A DNA stretch of 64,000 nt from Silene conica (Eukaryota; Streptophyta; Magnoliopsida; Caryophyllales; Caryophyllaceae). The notes under the pieces were generated by a model that did no database searches, had not been told where the DNA came from, and was given only the letters and a program-made list of their open reading frames with translations. The stretch lies in contig CM055312.2 in assembly GCA_029255685.2 (NCBI GenBank), forward strand, positions 49,076,202-49,140,201, read 5' to 3'. Within the stretch, counting starts at the first letter, position 1; every line of letters begins with the position of its first letter. Below, piece by piece: positions 23,901-33,417 of this stretch. A program made the position numbers and the translations under genes.

Positions 23901-24718
23901 TCTCCAACAAACACAAGGAAGGAAAACTAAATGTGGTGGCAGATGCACTGTCTAGGAGACACTCCATGCTCATTACTATTCAGCAAAGGGTGTTGGGGTT
24001 TGAATTCATGAAGGAGTTGTACAGGGATGATCAGGACTTCATGGAGGATTGGTTGACCTTGCAAGGTGATCCAAACAAACAAGGGTCCAAATTCACCTTG
24101 CAAGAGGGGTTTCTGTTCAAAGGAAACAAGTTGTGTGTACCAAAAGGATCCTACAGAGAGTTGTTAATCAGAGAAGTTCATTCTAATGGGTTGGCAGGCC
24201 ATTTTGGAGTACAGAAGACAATGGACATCCTGCAAGATCAATTCTACTGGCCAAGAATGGAGGGAGATGTCCAGGCAATCATCAGAAGGTGTGCAGCCTG
24301 TCAAAGGGCAAAGAGTTCCTTTCAAGCAGGAGCCTACACTCCCTTGCCTGTTCCAGACAAGCCATGGGAGGATGTTAGCATGGATTTCATAGTGGCCCTC
24401 CCTCACACTCAAAGGGGAAAGGATTCAATTATGGTGGTAGTTGATCGTTTCAGCAAAATGGCTCACTTTGTGCCTTGTAAGAAAACTGAAGATGCTTCAG
24501 GGGTGGCAGAATTATACTTCAGGGAGATTGTCAAACTTCATGGTGTCCCCAGAACCATTGTATCAGACAGGGATACTAAGTTCATGAGTTATTTTTGGAA
24601 GACACTCTGGAAGCTACTCAACACCAAGCTACTTTTTAGCACTTCCCACCACCCCCAGACAGATGGGCAAACTGAAGTCACAAATTCCACTGGGAAGAAT
24701 ACTCAGATGCATTGTTAA
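20924..24718 (+). pseudogene. gag-pol: Array copy 5, gag through integrase core (before frameshift)
   Basis: It is open for 1264 codons and ends at the same complex lesion as copy 4 (near 24685). Upstream, however, it shares variants with copy 2: CCCTTTTCC near 22280 and Ser in DPGASKELQ at 22766. It is therefore a mosaic of copy-2-like and copy-4-like sequence. A private change is Glu for Asp in NKEGTW. Confidence 0.9.
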
Positions 24719-25364
24719 GAAATCATTGAAGGATTGGGATCTTAAGCTTGCTCAGGCAGAATTTGCTTTTAATAGGGCTCCTTCTTCAACCACTGGTCAG
24801 AGTCCTTTTGAAGTGGTCTATGGGAGCAATCCACTAATGCCCATTGATATGTCTAGTATCCCAAAGGAGGCTATCAACTATGATGCAAAGAAAAGGGTGG
24901 AGCAAATGTTGAAGATCCATACACAAGTCCAGAAACAAATTGAGAAAGCCAATGAGCAAGCAAAGAAAAACAGTCCCATGCCCAAAGGAAAGAAAGAGTT
25001 CCATCCAGGAGACTTAGTGTGGGTGCATTTCAGGAAAGAGAGGTTCCCAAGCAAGAGAAAGAATAAGCTAATGCCAAGAGCAGATGGACCCTTTGAAATC
25101 ACAGAAAGAATTGGAGCCAATGCTTATAAGGTTGACTTGCAGGGAGAATATGAGGTCCATGGTACTTTCAATATAGGAGATCTCAGTCCCTACTATGGCA
25201 GTGATGAAGAGTACAATGAGGATTTGAGGACAAAGCCTCTCCAACCAGGGGAGGATGATGCAGGAGCAAAGGGGGATGCTTTATTCATCAACAACCAAGA
25301 GAAATGGCCTGAATCCTTAAGGGAGTTGTCTAACCAGGGACTCCAGCTACTTTTCCAACATTAA
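24663..25364 (+). pseudogene. gag-pol: Array copy 5, integrase C-terminal part (after frameshift)
   Basis: The counterpart of 19396-20097, identical in protein sequence as far as I can see. The last codons lie in the truncated LTR starting at 25256. Confidence 0.85.
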
Positions 25365-25646
25365 TTCAGTAGTAAGCCTAAGGAGAGGTTAATCAACGAG
25401 TAGGCCAGCATAAGGAACTTCCTTACTTTTGCACAGCTGGTGTAAGCATCTAAAGTGTCGTTGGGAGTAGTGTTTTGTCATGGTCCAGAAAAGCATACAA
25501 TGGGCAAAGAGTCTATAGCAAAGTAGAAGTTACAGAAAAGTTGTCATTCCATTTATGGAAACAGACAAACAGCCTGTGTGTTGACAGGAAAAGGAGCATG
25601 CTTTTGACAGTCTGTTTGTGCAGGGATTTTGGAAGCTTGGGCAGGG
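25256..25646 (+). repeat. Truncated terminal LTR of the array (first 391 bp)
   Basis: It starts normally at TGATG but follows other LTRs only to GGGCAGGG at 25646. TATA box, R and U5 are missing. Sequence from 25647 matches the interior of the Tekay-like LTR at 40012 onward, with about one base of overlap at the junction. It also has one extra G near 25625 and a private change near 25515. Confidence 0.85.
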
Positions 25647-26507
25647 ATTCGAGACAACTAAATTCGCAACATACAATGTTTACCCATTATCTCAAATCAA
25701 CCAATAACACTATCTATCAACAATTAAACCCATAACAATCCTCAAAATGATTATATTTTGTATCCGTCGCAAAACATAAATTTCAGAAATTAAACCATCA
25801 TTCATATGAAGCATCAAGTAAGCATATAATCCTCAAGTAAGATCATTCCTAACATGTTGCTAAGTTCAAACAATAATAGACATATGAAATTCCAGAAACT
25901 TAAATCATCTTAAACATCAAAAGTGCTAATATTCACAATAAGGCCGAGTTTCTCATTATCGTCACCTTTCAAGCGTTTAAGCTCCAATCTCTTCTTCAAT
26001 CTTGCCACAACCTCCTTAGGATCTTCTAGCCTTCTTCCTACAACATGAAAATCGATTATTGTAAGCTATAAACGGATTTCTCCAAAACAGCCCATTTGAC
26101 GGATGGCTTTCAAATTCGATGAGGATTCCGAAAATGTATTTATTACCTCAATTCGGTGAACGGATGATGAATAAAAATGGAGAAGAAGATGAAGATTTAA
26201 GAGAGTTTATGGAGAAATGAGAACACTGTATTCTTATTTTTAGAAGATGAATGTCGACACATTCAATGAGGGTTAGGGGTTTCAAGTGTCCTTTCCCGTT
26301 TCAATGGGAAACGGGTTTGGGTGAACGGGTTTTAAGTTAAGGTTTCAAGTCGCCAAGTTTGTATTCGTCTTAAGGACTTAAGGTTCTTAAGACGGATCCT
26401 ATGAATTACTTTAAAATAAATTAACATTAAGTATTAAAATATTATTTTATCCCGTAAAAATAATTAAAACCTTTAAAATATAATTTACGAAAAAGCGGGC
26501 TGTTACA
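25647..26507 (-). repeat. Tekay-like element, truncated 3' LTR
   Basis: This is collinear with 40012-40906, the matching end of the intact LTR, apart from a 34-bp gap near 26098 (present near 40466) and scattered substitutions. It ends TGTTACA at 26507, which on the minus strand is the LTR start TGTAACA. The rest of this LTR was lost where the array joins. Confidence 0.85.
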
Positions 26508-26884
26508 ATCACCCAATCTTCAAAAAGTTTCATCCTCGAAACTCGAAGTTAGAAGTAAGTACGAAACAACTCTAACGTTCAAAATATATCATGCGGGTTA
26601 TGTTAACCCAAAACTTTATCTTTAAAAAGGTTTCAAGAAGAAAAGATTTCAAGGTACATGTCTTGTCAATGGACATTGGGATTCTCGTTACGTATTCAAG
26701 GGTCCGACATTCCAAATCTGAGACAAGTCCCAAAATTAAATCAGTCAAAATTCGAAATTTAGGTCGATTCGGTGTTGATGAGCACAGTACGGGTTATCAG
26801 ACGTCTCCAATAACACGTTCTAGTGGCAGACAACGCTGAAATCCGACAAAATTCGTAAAACGTTCAGCTCTTTAAAATCAAGTT
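26508..26884 (-). other. Tekay-like 3' internal end, before the LTR
   Basis: On the minus strand this stretch ends with GAGGATGAAACTTTTTGAAG and GGGTGAT just before the LTR. This resembles the purine-rich end common in this lineage (GAAACTTTTTAAGG-type), here decayed. No convincing coding sequence is visible; an 82-codon + strand frame at 26591 has no recognisable domain. Confidence 0.6.
26880..26884. other. Target-site duplication AAGTT, left copy
   Basis: AAGTT lies immediately left of the nested element and is repeated at 34988-34992 immediately right of it. Confidence 0.9.
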
Positions 26885-27477
26885 TGATGCCCGTCGTTGA
26901 GGGTACCAAAGATAAAATTTATAATTCCTAACTTTAACAATAGATATTGAAAGTCAGGGTCGAACCACAGAGAGGTGGGGAATGTTTATTGTTTGGTGTT
27001 AATGTTTAAAGGTAACAAATTTGGGGGTTTGATTGTTGATTACTAAGTCTAAGCAAAGAATTAAAATAAAATAAGAAATAAAGATGAGAATTAAATATAT
27101 AAAAAGGGATGCTAGGATGTTTGGGGTAATAAATAGCTAAGGTAATATAAATCCTAAGGTCAACATGTATTGCAGTCGCGTAAGGGGGTGTAACATATCT
27201 TTTTAGGTCTATGCTACCTAATAGCTCCTTTCGGCCTATGCTATTAGTTCCTAGGTCTCACAATTATTGGGTGTCAATAATAAGGGTGATTCCTAAATCC
27301 TAGGTCACATACCTTTCAGTCTTAAGTAACCTAGCCGTCTTAAGGTGTAAACCAATGCCCTTCCCGTATCTCTCAATCTTGGGTAGGTCATTACTAACAT
27401 CCTACAAGTCTCCTTTCAGTTTCATTGTAGGGTATTAAAGTCAACAAAGAAAGACGAAACAGGATACAAACGCGATT

Positions 27478-27551
27478 GGTCGACCGACCAGCTATTCCAG
27501 TCGGCCGACCACAGCCTCGGTCGACCGACCCACTATTTGAGTCGGCCGACC
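27478..27551. repeat. 21-bp-period palindromic motif block, four units (3' LTR)
   Basis: Twelve-bp cores start at 27478 (GGTCGACCGACC), 27499 (AGTCGGCCGACC), 27519 and 27540, so spacings are 21, 20 and 21. The 8-9 bp spacers are unrelated in sequence. Each core contains a palindrome such as GGTCGACC or TCGGCCGA and two or three CpG. Confidence 0.9.
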
Positions 27552-28045
27552 GCGGCTCTGCTACAAGTCGGTTTCGGAATTTATTCTACCTATGCATATT
27601 ATCCCCTACATCCTAACATATGAAATTTAGCTACTCATGATTGTTAAGATGATTATGAAAACGGGATTAAACATGGTAAACATAGTGAATAATCTAAACA
27701 TGCAAGAATTAATAAAGCTTGAGATTCTGACTTAAACGAATGTAATAAAAATAAGAACAATAATAAAGCTAAATTAAAAGAGTAATTACCACAGTCGGAA
27801 TTTATGGCAGAAAAGAACGAACTTTATTGAATGCTTGAGAATTGTTGAAAGATTACAAATAAACTAAGAGGGAATTATAGAACTTGATATATAACTTTCC
27901 TATGCGAAGATTCAATGAAAACTAGATACTAATCGATGCAAAACCCTAACTACAAGATTAGCTTATATAGGGCAAGAGATTCGAGTTTCCTAAAGACTCT
28001 ACTTCTAATTTATTTCCGAAAAAGAATTGTTCTGGGCTTCGCTGA

Positions 28046-28057
28046 GGTCGGTCGACC
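28046..28057. repeat. Single motif core GGTCGGTCGACC (3' LTR)
   Basis: The 5' LTR has two cores 21 bp apart at the matching place (34584 and 34605). Here exactly one period is gone. Confidence 0.88.
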
Positions 28058-28124
28058 TCCTTTACGGACTTAGTTGAATTCTTGGGCTTTTCTTCAGATT
28101 TGGACTTTTATGAAGATCAGGCCT

Positions 28125-28157
28125 GGTCGGCCGACCCGTTTAGTTGGTCGGTCGACC
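28125..28157. repeat. 21-bp-period motif pair (3' LTR)
   Basis: GGTCGGCCGACC at 28125 and GGTCGGTCGACC at 28146, 21 bp apart start to start. Confidence 0.9.
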
Positions 28158-28429
28158 GCTTCCGTATAGGATTCTTCGGTTTTCTTCTTGTTTTGACTTT
28201 TGGTATTTAAGTAAAGATTCCAATTGACTTTTCATTATTCCTTAATTATGCAAAAGACTCGAGGATAAGAATTTGGTGCTAAATCGTCCCTTTTCCGCAT
28301 AAATCTGCAAAAGTGCATAAAAATACGAAAGTACATGATTGTCGGGAAATAAAGGCTAAAACATAGTAAATGAGCGACCAAATGCGTGTAAAAATAGATG
28401 AAAAACATAATAAAATAGACACGCATCAA

Positions 28430-28447
28430 ATTCCCCAAACCAAACCC
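28430..28447 (-). other. Polypurine-type tract at the 3' LTR of the nested element
   Basis: On the minus strand GGGTTTGGTTTGGGGAAT leads into the LTR. A nearly identical copy lies about 1.4 kb upstream at 29861-29877. Confidence 0.7.
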
Positions 28448-29078
28448 TTGCTTGCCCTCAAGCAAGAAATAGACTCGATCTTAACTAATGGAACGATTTC
28501 AATCTCAGAGCAAAATTTACATGTAAACCTATACCAATGCCAAGTACAAAATGAGAAAGTATTTAAATCATGCAAACGAGTTATAGAGTCGTCAAACTTG
28601 CAAACTGGAAACTATAGAGACTTATACCATGGACTCTCGCGGTACGCTCGAGACACTCATGAAGCAAAGGGTGAGTATATGTAAAAGATAGGAAGAAGTA
28701 AATTTGTAGAGACACTCACCTAACTGCGACCTATGAAAACATGCCTGCAATCTAACATGAACAAGAATTCTACAACTATGTAAAACAAACCCAATAAGTG
28801 ACTTGGATACATGCAATCGAGGTAATGAAAGATATGTGAGGTAAAAGATAAAAGGTGGTTAAGATGTTTTTAGATATGTGGGGTTAGTAGCCAAGCTAGT
28901 AAAACCGTTTCCCAACAACATACTTTACAACTTTTGATATTAAGAAGGTGCTCTTTTGTAGCACAACTCTCACATTGAATATAAGAAAGGACTCCCAAAT
29001 ATTTTGAATGAGGTACGGGAATGATAACACATAAAAGAAAGAGAATTTGGAACGAATTTTTTTCTGATGCTGTCAGGT

Positions 29079-29111
29079 GGTCGGCCGACCCATGAAGGTG
29101 GTCGGTCGACC
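29079..29111. repeat. 21-bp-period motif pair (internal untranslated)
   Basis: GGTCGGCCGACC at 29079 and GGTCGGTCGACC at 29100, spacer CATGAAGGT. Confidence 0.9.
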
Positions 29112-29138
29112 TATTTCCTGTGTACATTTGATCTCTTG

Positions 29139-29240
29139 TTTTTTTTTTCGTTTTTCGTTTTTCTTTTCTTTCTTTCTTTTTCTTTCTTTTTCTGTTCTTT
29201 TTTCTTTTCTTTCTTTCTTTTCTTTCTTCTTTCTCTTTTT
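29139..29240 (-). repeat. Long purine tract on the element's coding strand
   Basis: About 100 bp are almost purely T/C on the + strand, so A/G (AAAG/AAAAAG runs) on the element's sense strand. It is low complexity and explains the Lys/Arg-rich spurious ORFs here. It is not adjacent to an LTR, so it is not the main polypurine tract. Confidence 0.8.
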
Positions 29241-29860
29241 GCTCAAGATAGCATATAAACCAAGATGCCTCAAAAGTCAAACCAAAGACCACAAATACTA
29301 GCTTGGAAGGGTAGGCTAAGTATGGGATGTAGTTTTGGGGGAATAAAAAGGCAAATTTGGCTATGTAGGGCTTATGGGCAAATAAGAGAAAAGGGATCCC
29401 AAATGCACGTACCAAGACTCACAAAACGAGATAGTAAAACAAGTATATAGCAATTCAAGTTCACGAGGGGAGTACTACTCACATCCTAGACAACTGGTTT
29501 AAGAATGAAACCAGGAATAAGGCTCTAAAACTCAGAATGTATAGTAGGTTGCCAAGGTAAAAGTCAAGTCTCAAGATATGCAAGTTGACAAAAACTCATA
29601 GATATGCAAAAGACTCTTATACTAAAACAAGTTGACAAGGCAAGGTAAAGGCATAAACATGTAAGAAAGAAAAATCATCCTTGAAATACTTTCGTTCCGA
29701 CTCGACCTATATGCTAAAATAAACGTGCATTTTTTTGGAATTTTTGAATTTTTTTCATTTTTTTTTTCTTTTGTATAGGTAGAGAAAATAAAGAAAAGAA
29801 CAATGCAAGACAGAAATGCAATAAACGTGTGGCAAAATGCAATGCATGTGACACGAAACC

Positions 29861-29897
29861 ATTCCCCAAACCAACCCGCACAATGTCCCCATTGTGC
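29861..29897 (-). other. Internal polypurine-type tract with adjacent hairpin
   Basis: On the minus strand a perfect 7-bp stem, GCACAAT and ATTGTGC around a 6-base GGGGAC loop (29897 to 29878), is followed by GGGTTGGTTTGGGGAAT (29877 to 29861). The tract matches the LTR-adjacent tract at 16 of 17 bases. The module is also found at 47031-47069 in remnant B. Confidence 0.65.
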
Positions 29898-30118
29898 ATT
29901 AGCCTAAGTAAAGGTTTCAGAAAATTAAAAGAAAAGATGCAAAGAAAATAACAATTAAGGAAAAACTGGAAAGAACTCACTGGATTAATAGATGTATGAG
30001 AAAAACCTCCCCAAACCAGCGTAAGCTGGGAGGTTTTGATGGCCAGCAGTGCCACTGAAATACCAAAGACGGTTGCACGGTTCCCGAGGAAGAAAACGAA
30101 AGACTGCGACGGACAGAA

Positions 30119-30224
30119 GGTCGACCGACCCAGATAACAGATCGACCGACCTTCCTGTAAACTACAGAAAGTTTCAGCAATACGGCGACTAGGTCGACCG
30201 ACTGGTGTATCTGGTCGGTCGACC
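30119..30224. repeat. Two 21-bp-period motif pairs (internal untranslated)
   Basis: Cores at 30119 and 30140 (21 apart) and at 30192 and 30213 (21 apart). The pairs are 73 bp apart. Spacers are CAGATAACA and GGTGTATCT. Confidence 0.9.
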
Positions 30225-30428
30225 GTCTGTGTCCCAGCGGTCTTCTTTTCTTCGTAGAACCTGAAAAAGCAAGAAACATATATGCGCCCGCAAATGCGCG
30301 AGATCCCAGAAACAAGTCTAAAGTCTTAACTACGCAAGCATAAAGTAAAAAGTTCTAAAACTACGAGCACACTAAAATAAAAAGTCTTACATAACAAAAA
30401 AGTAAATTGTCTTAAAAACTTGAAACAA

Positions 30429-31262
30429 TTATCCGCTAAAGATGCGGAAAATATCCGTCCACGGCTTCTGACGACATGCCGTAGTCTCCACGGTTTTTGC
30501 TTTAGTAGCAAAACACATCTTCTTTCCGCCGTCGCAAGGTATATGCGACGGTCTCTCCTCTTGAGTTTGCCTCCTCTTCTTCTTCTCCTCTCGATCCACG
30601 ACATCTGGGTCCTCATCTTCTTTATAGCTTAGATATCGCATTCCTCCTCTCTGGACTATGACTTCCTTCACTTTGGGTTTCCCCAAACCAATTCCTGCAC
30701 TAGCCACAATAGAAGTATCCTCTATATTGCTCCCAATCCGGGGCGGAGGTGTAAAAACAGATACAGGAACAGGCAGTAAAGTAGGAGAAGTAGTGATGAC
30801 CTCATCCTTCTTTTCAGAAGTGATAGCATTACACGTGATGGGGGTCATAGCATCCTTTTTCCTATAAGATAGGCCATATATAATAGAATGCTTTCCTACT
30901 TTAAAGGTCAAAGTCCCAGTGCCTACATCTATAATGGCACCTGCGGTGTGGAGGAAAGGTCTTCCTAGAATTATAGGTATATGGGCATCCTCTGGAATGT
31001 CCAAAACTACGAAGTCAACTGGGAAGAAAAACCTGTCAATACGCACAGGGATGTTTTCCAACACCCCTATAGGTTCCATAGATGTTCGATCTGCCATCTG
31101 GACTGTCATACTGGTCACTGCAAATTCGGTCATTCCTAATTTTAAGGCAACGCTTAGGGGCATGACACTTATACTGGCACCTAAGTCGCATAAAGCCTTC
31201 TTAACTGGGAAGGTTCCTATATTACAGGGGACATAAAAACTACCAGGGTCCTCTAATTTGTG
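30429..31262 (-). pseudogene. Athila-like protease domain, frame after gag
   Basis: Read from about 31262 leftwards the frame gives KLEDPGSFYVPCNIG, then the retropepsin site LCDLGASISVMPLS and the second conserved block ILGRPFLHTAGAIIDV. DLGAS is the usual Athila form of the active site. The first ATG in frame is at 31163, but the true domain begins upstream and should be fused to gag; one frameshift near 31290 separates them. After protease the frame runs into non-conserved sequence and stops at 30429, with no RT behind it. Confidence 0.82.
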
Positions 31263-33298
31263 AGGGGCAATGACATGTGATAAAAAACTAGATGACTGAG
31301 GGCCACCGACTCAACCTTTTCTAGAGACCTCTTTCTTGACAAAAGCTGTCTCATAAATTTAAGATAAGAAGGAACTTGTTGAACTAATTCTAGAAAAGGG
31401 ACTTGAACATTTAATGAACGAATCACATCCTTAAATTTGTCAAAAGATACCTGATCCTTCGAAGGTCTAAGTCTTTCTGGGAAAGAAGCGGCTGAAGACT
31501 CAGTATTTGCAGCTCTCTTCAGAAACCTAGGGGTATTATCACCCCTGAAAAGAAAATCCCTTAAGTTATCTGGCAATTCTGGACGAAAAGGAACTTCGGT
31601 TTCTGCTTCAGTGGTCGGTCGACCATCAGCTTCGGTCGGTCGACCACTGTCCTGTTCAGCGGAAATTTCCGGATTCTGCTCCGTGGTCGGTCGACCTGGA
31701 TCGTCGGTCGGTCGACCGTTCTTGCTGCTATTCTTCTGTTTTTCTTTCTCAACCCCCACTTTAGCTCCACTTCGTAAGGATATGACGTTTAGAGTCTCTT
31801 TTATCTGGTCCGGTTTGGTCGGAAGTTGACCCGGAGCCCTAATATCATTCTTGCTCGCGATTTGAGCAATCTGAGACTCTAACATCTTCATCCCTGCCTC
31901 TCTAGCCTTTGACTCCTTCTGAACCAACCCAATAAGATTTTGGATAAGAGTTTCTGTGTTGGGTGGTGGATTAGAAGGTGGTTGAGGGTTGAAGGGTGGT
32001 TTTTGAAAACCTTGCTTTTGTGGGGGGATATATGTGGAATTTTGCTGAGGTTGCATATGTTGTGGGTTAAGAACATTCTGGCTTGTCCACCTTAGGTTGG
32101 GATGGACATTATTATTATTCGGGTCATAGAAATTGTTCCCACGATAATGTTGAAAGGCGGCACATGTTTCATTGGATGAAGTACAGAATTTTGACACGTG
32201 CCCTTCTCCACCGCACCTCTCACAAGCGAAGGGTCCGTCTTGAACGGCGTTCACCTGATAAATACCGCCCTTGCTTCCACTTCCTAGATCGAATTTTCCT
32301 CCAGCCTCTAATTTTTCCAACTTGGCCGTCAAGGCCTCAATTGTTGATAGGTTGTATTCAGATTTCCTTTGATTTCCTCTGGAAGTGCCATGCTCAGCAC
32401 GGTGTACAGCAACATCTTCTATCAACTTGAGACCTTTAGTCTCTCCTGAATTATCTTGGAATATCCCATTAGCTGCAGCATCTAGATAGGCCCTGTTGTC
32501 ATCGTAAAGGCCATTGTAGAACTGGTTACAAAGAAACCATTGCTCGAATCCGTGATGTGGTATGGATCGAACAAGTCTCTTGAACCTGTCCCACGCCTCA
32601 CTAAAATCTTCATTGGGGCCTTGCTTGAAATTTGTAATCTGTGCTCTTAAAGCATTGGTCTTTGATGCAGAATAGTATTTCCTGTAGAATGCTAAGGCTA
32701 AGGTATTCCAATCTGTGACTCCCGCAGCAGTGCGGTCTAAATCTCTGTACCACTCCCTCGCAGAGTCCCTAAGAGAGAAGATAAACATGGTTTGCTTAAT
32801 CTGGTCTTGCGTCACTCCTTCTGGGGGTGCAATAGAGCATATGTAATCTGTGAAGATTTCAATATGCTTTGCAGCATCCTCATTAGCCGAGCCTCCAAAT
32901 TGGTTTATTTCAACCATAGTAATATAGGCAGGCTTGGCCTCGAATGGCTTCCCAGTACCTGCAGGTAAAGTGAACCCTTTGTATAGGCCCTTTGCCTGAG
33001 GCATGGAGTGACTGGCAATAGTAGCTTCTTCTGCCATATTCTCTTCTTCCTTAGGAAAAACTGGAAAGTAGGTAAAAGGTGGTGTTCTTGGTGAAAGTGG
33101 GTTGTTGGGTGAATTTGGTTGTGAAGGTGGTGTTTTCGGTGAAGATGGTAATAATGGTTGTTCGAAAATGTCTTCTTGAAATAAGGAAGATGGTGATCCT
33201 CCTACCTGATTTGCTAGAAGTTGCTTTCTCCTTTCTCTAAGAGTCCTCTCAAGCTCGTGGTCAAGTGGTAGGAGTTCTCCTTGAACTGACCTGCGCAT
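31253..33298 (-). CDS. gag: Athila-like Gag protein of the nested element
   Basis: A 681-codon frame starts 102 bp after the primer site. It has a Pro-rich N-terminal part, the Athila gag core (GVTQDQIKQTMFIFSLRDSA, later LVRSIPHHGFEQWFLCNQFY), one CCHC knuckle (CERCGGEGHVSKFC) and a Gln/Pro-rich linker. A spacer then contains four GRPT tetrapeptides, each encoded by the 12-bp motif core GGTCGACCGACC. The last 20 or so residues are out of frame because of a shift near 31290 that disconnects protease. It would form the capsid. Since the element lacks pol, intact gag suggests selection for particle formation or a very recent insertion. Confidence 0.9.
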   Translation of the reverse strand: MRRSVQGELLPLDHELERTLRERRKQLLANQVGGSPSSLFQEDIFEQPLLPSSPKTPPSQPNSPNNPLSPRTPPFTYFPVFPKEEENMAEEATIASHSMPQAKGLYKGFTLPAGTGKPFEAKPAYITMVEINQFGGSANEDAAKHIEIFTDYICSIAPPEGVTQDQIKQTMFIFSLRDSAREWYRDLDRTAAGVTDWNTLALAFYRKYYSASKTNALRAQITNFKQGPNEDFSEAWDRFKRLVRSIPHHGFEQWFLCNQFYNGLYDDNRAYLDAAANGIFQDNSGETKGLKLIEDVAVHRAEHGTSRGNQRKSEYNLSTIEALTAKLEKLEAGGKFDLGSGSKGGIYQVNAVQDGPFACERCGGEGHVSKFCTSSNETCAAFQHYRGNNFYDPNNNNVHPNLRWTSQNVLNPQHMQPQQNSTYIPPQKQGFQKPPFNPQPPSNPPPNTETLIQNLIGLVQKESKAREAGMKMLESQIAQIASKNDIRAPGQLPTKPDQIKETLNVISLRSGAKVGVEKEKQKNSSKNGRPTDDPGRPTTEQNPEISAEQDSGRPTEADGRPTTEAETEVPFRPELPDNLRDFLFRGDNTPRFLKRAANTESSAASFPERLRPSKDQVSFDKFKDVIRSLNVQVPFLELVQQVPSYLKFMRQLLSRKRSLEKVESVALSHLVFYHMSLPLTN
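31613..31645. repeat. 21-bp-period motif pair inside gag
   Basis: Cores at 31613 and 31634. On the coding strand each reads GGTCGACCGACC, giving Gly-Arg-Pro-Thr, so the 21-bp period is a seven-residue repeat. Confidence 0.92.
31685..31717. repeat. Second 21-bp-period motif pair inside gag
   Basis: Cores at 31685 and 31706, again translated as GRPT with three residues between (GRPTDDPGRPT). Confidence 0.92.
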
Positions 33299-33399
33299 AA
33301 GATGGAAACTACAAGAAAACGGTGAGAAGGTTTAAGGAACAAAAAAGTTCCTTAAACAAAGAGAAACAAAAACAAAAAACAATAAACACTGGCGTCAAC

Positions 33400-33417
33400 T
33401 CCCCGGCAACGGCGCCA
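33400..33417 (-). other. Primer-binding site complementary to tRNA-Asp
   Basis: The minus strand reads TGGCGCCGTTGCCGGGGA, the complement of the 3' end of plant tRNA-Asp including CCA, as remembered. It lies 5 bp inside the 5' LTR end, as in Athila elements. Confidence 0.9.

Larger units (their letters stand above)
1..25646 (+). mobile_element. Tandem array of five Ty3/gypsy elements sharing LTRs
   Basis: Five copies of one element lie head to tail as internal-LTR-internal-LTR. LTR starts fall at 4183, 9452, 14722, 19989 and 25256, giving periods of 5269, 5270, 5267 and 5267 bp; the departures from 5269 match a 1-bp insertion in copy 3 and a net 2-bp loss in copies 4 and 5. Neighbouring units have one LTR between them, not two, so these are not independent insertions. 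Copies differ at only a few dozen sites by eye. Copy 1 is cut by the window start; copy 5 ends in an LTR broken at 25646, joined directly to a Tekay-like LTR. Gag-protease-RT-RNaseH-integrase order marks Ty3/gypsy. TGATG/CATCA LTR ends, an ORF running into the 3' LTR and an initiator-Met-like primer site suggest the CRM chromovirus group, but I see no chromodomain. Confidence 0.95.
26885..28428 (-). repeat. Nested Athila-like element, 3' LTR (1544 bp)
   Basis: It reads TGATGCCC at the left and ACGCATCA at the right. It is exactly 21 bp shorter than its partner at 33423 because one motif period is missing near 28057. Confidence 0.92.
28448..30428 (-). other. Non-coding 3' internal region of the nested element (no pol)
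   Basis: About 2 kb without any frame resembling RT, RNase H, integrase or envelope. Contents are two 21-bp-period motif blocks near 29.1 kb and 30.1-30.2 kb, a long pyrimidine tract, a hairpin and a second polypurine-type tract. Short frames of 60-180 codons here are low-complexity (Lys/Glu or Phe/Ser runs). The arrangement matches the + strand remnant at 47025-47475, 51401-51512 and 53126-53732. Confidence 0.75.

Noticed and set aside
28870-29415. 181-codon minus-strand ORF with a Lys/Glu/Arg-rich middle
   Set aside because: The charged part comes from the purine tract. The rest lies in untranslated Athila-like DNA and has no recognised domain.
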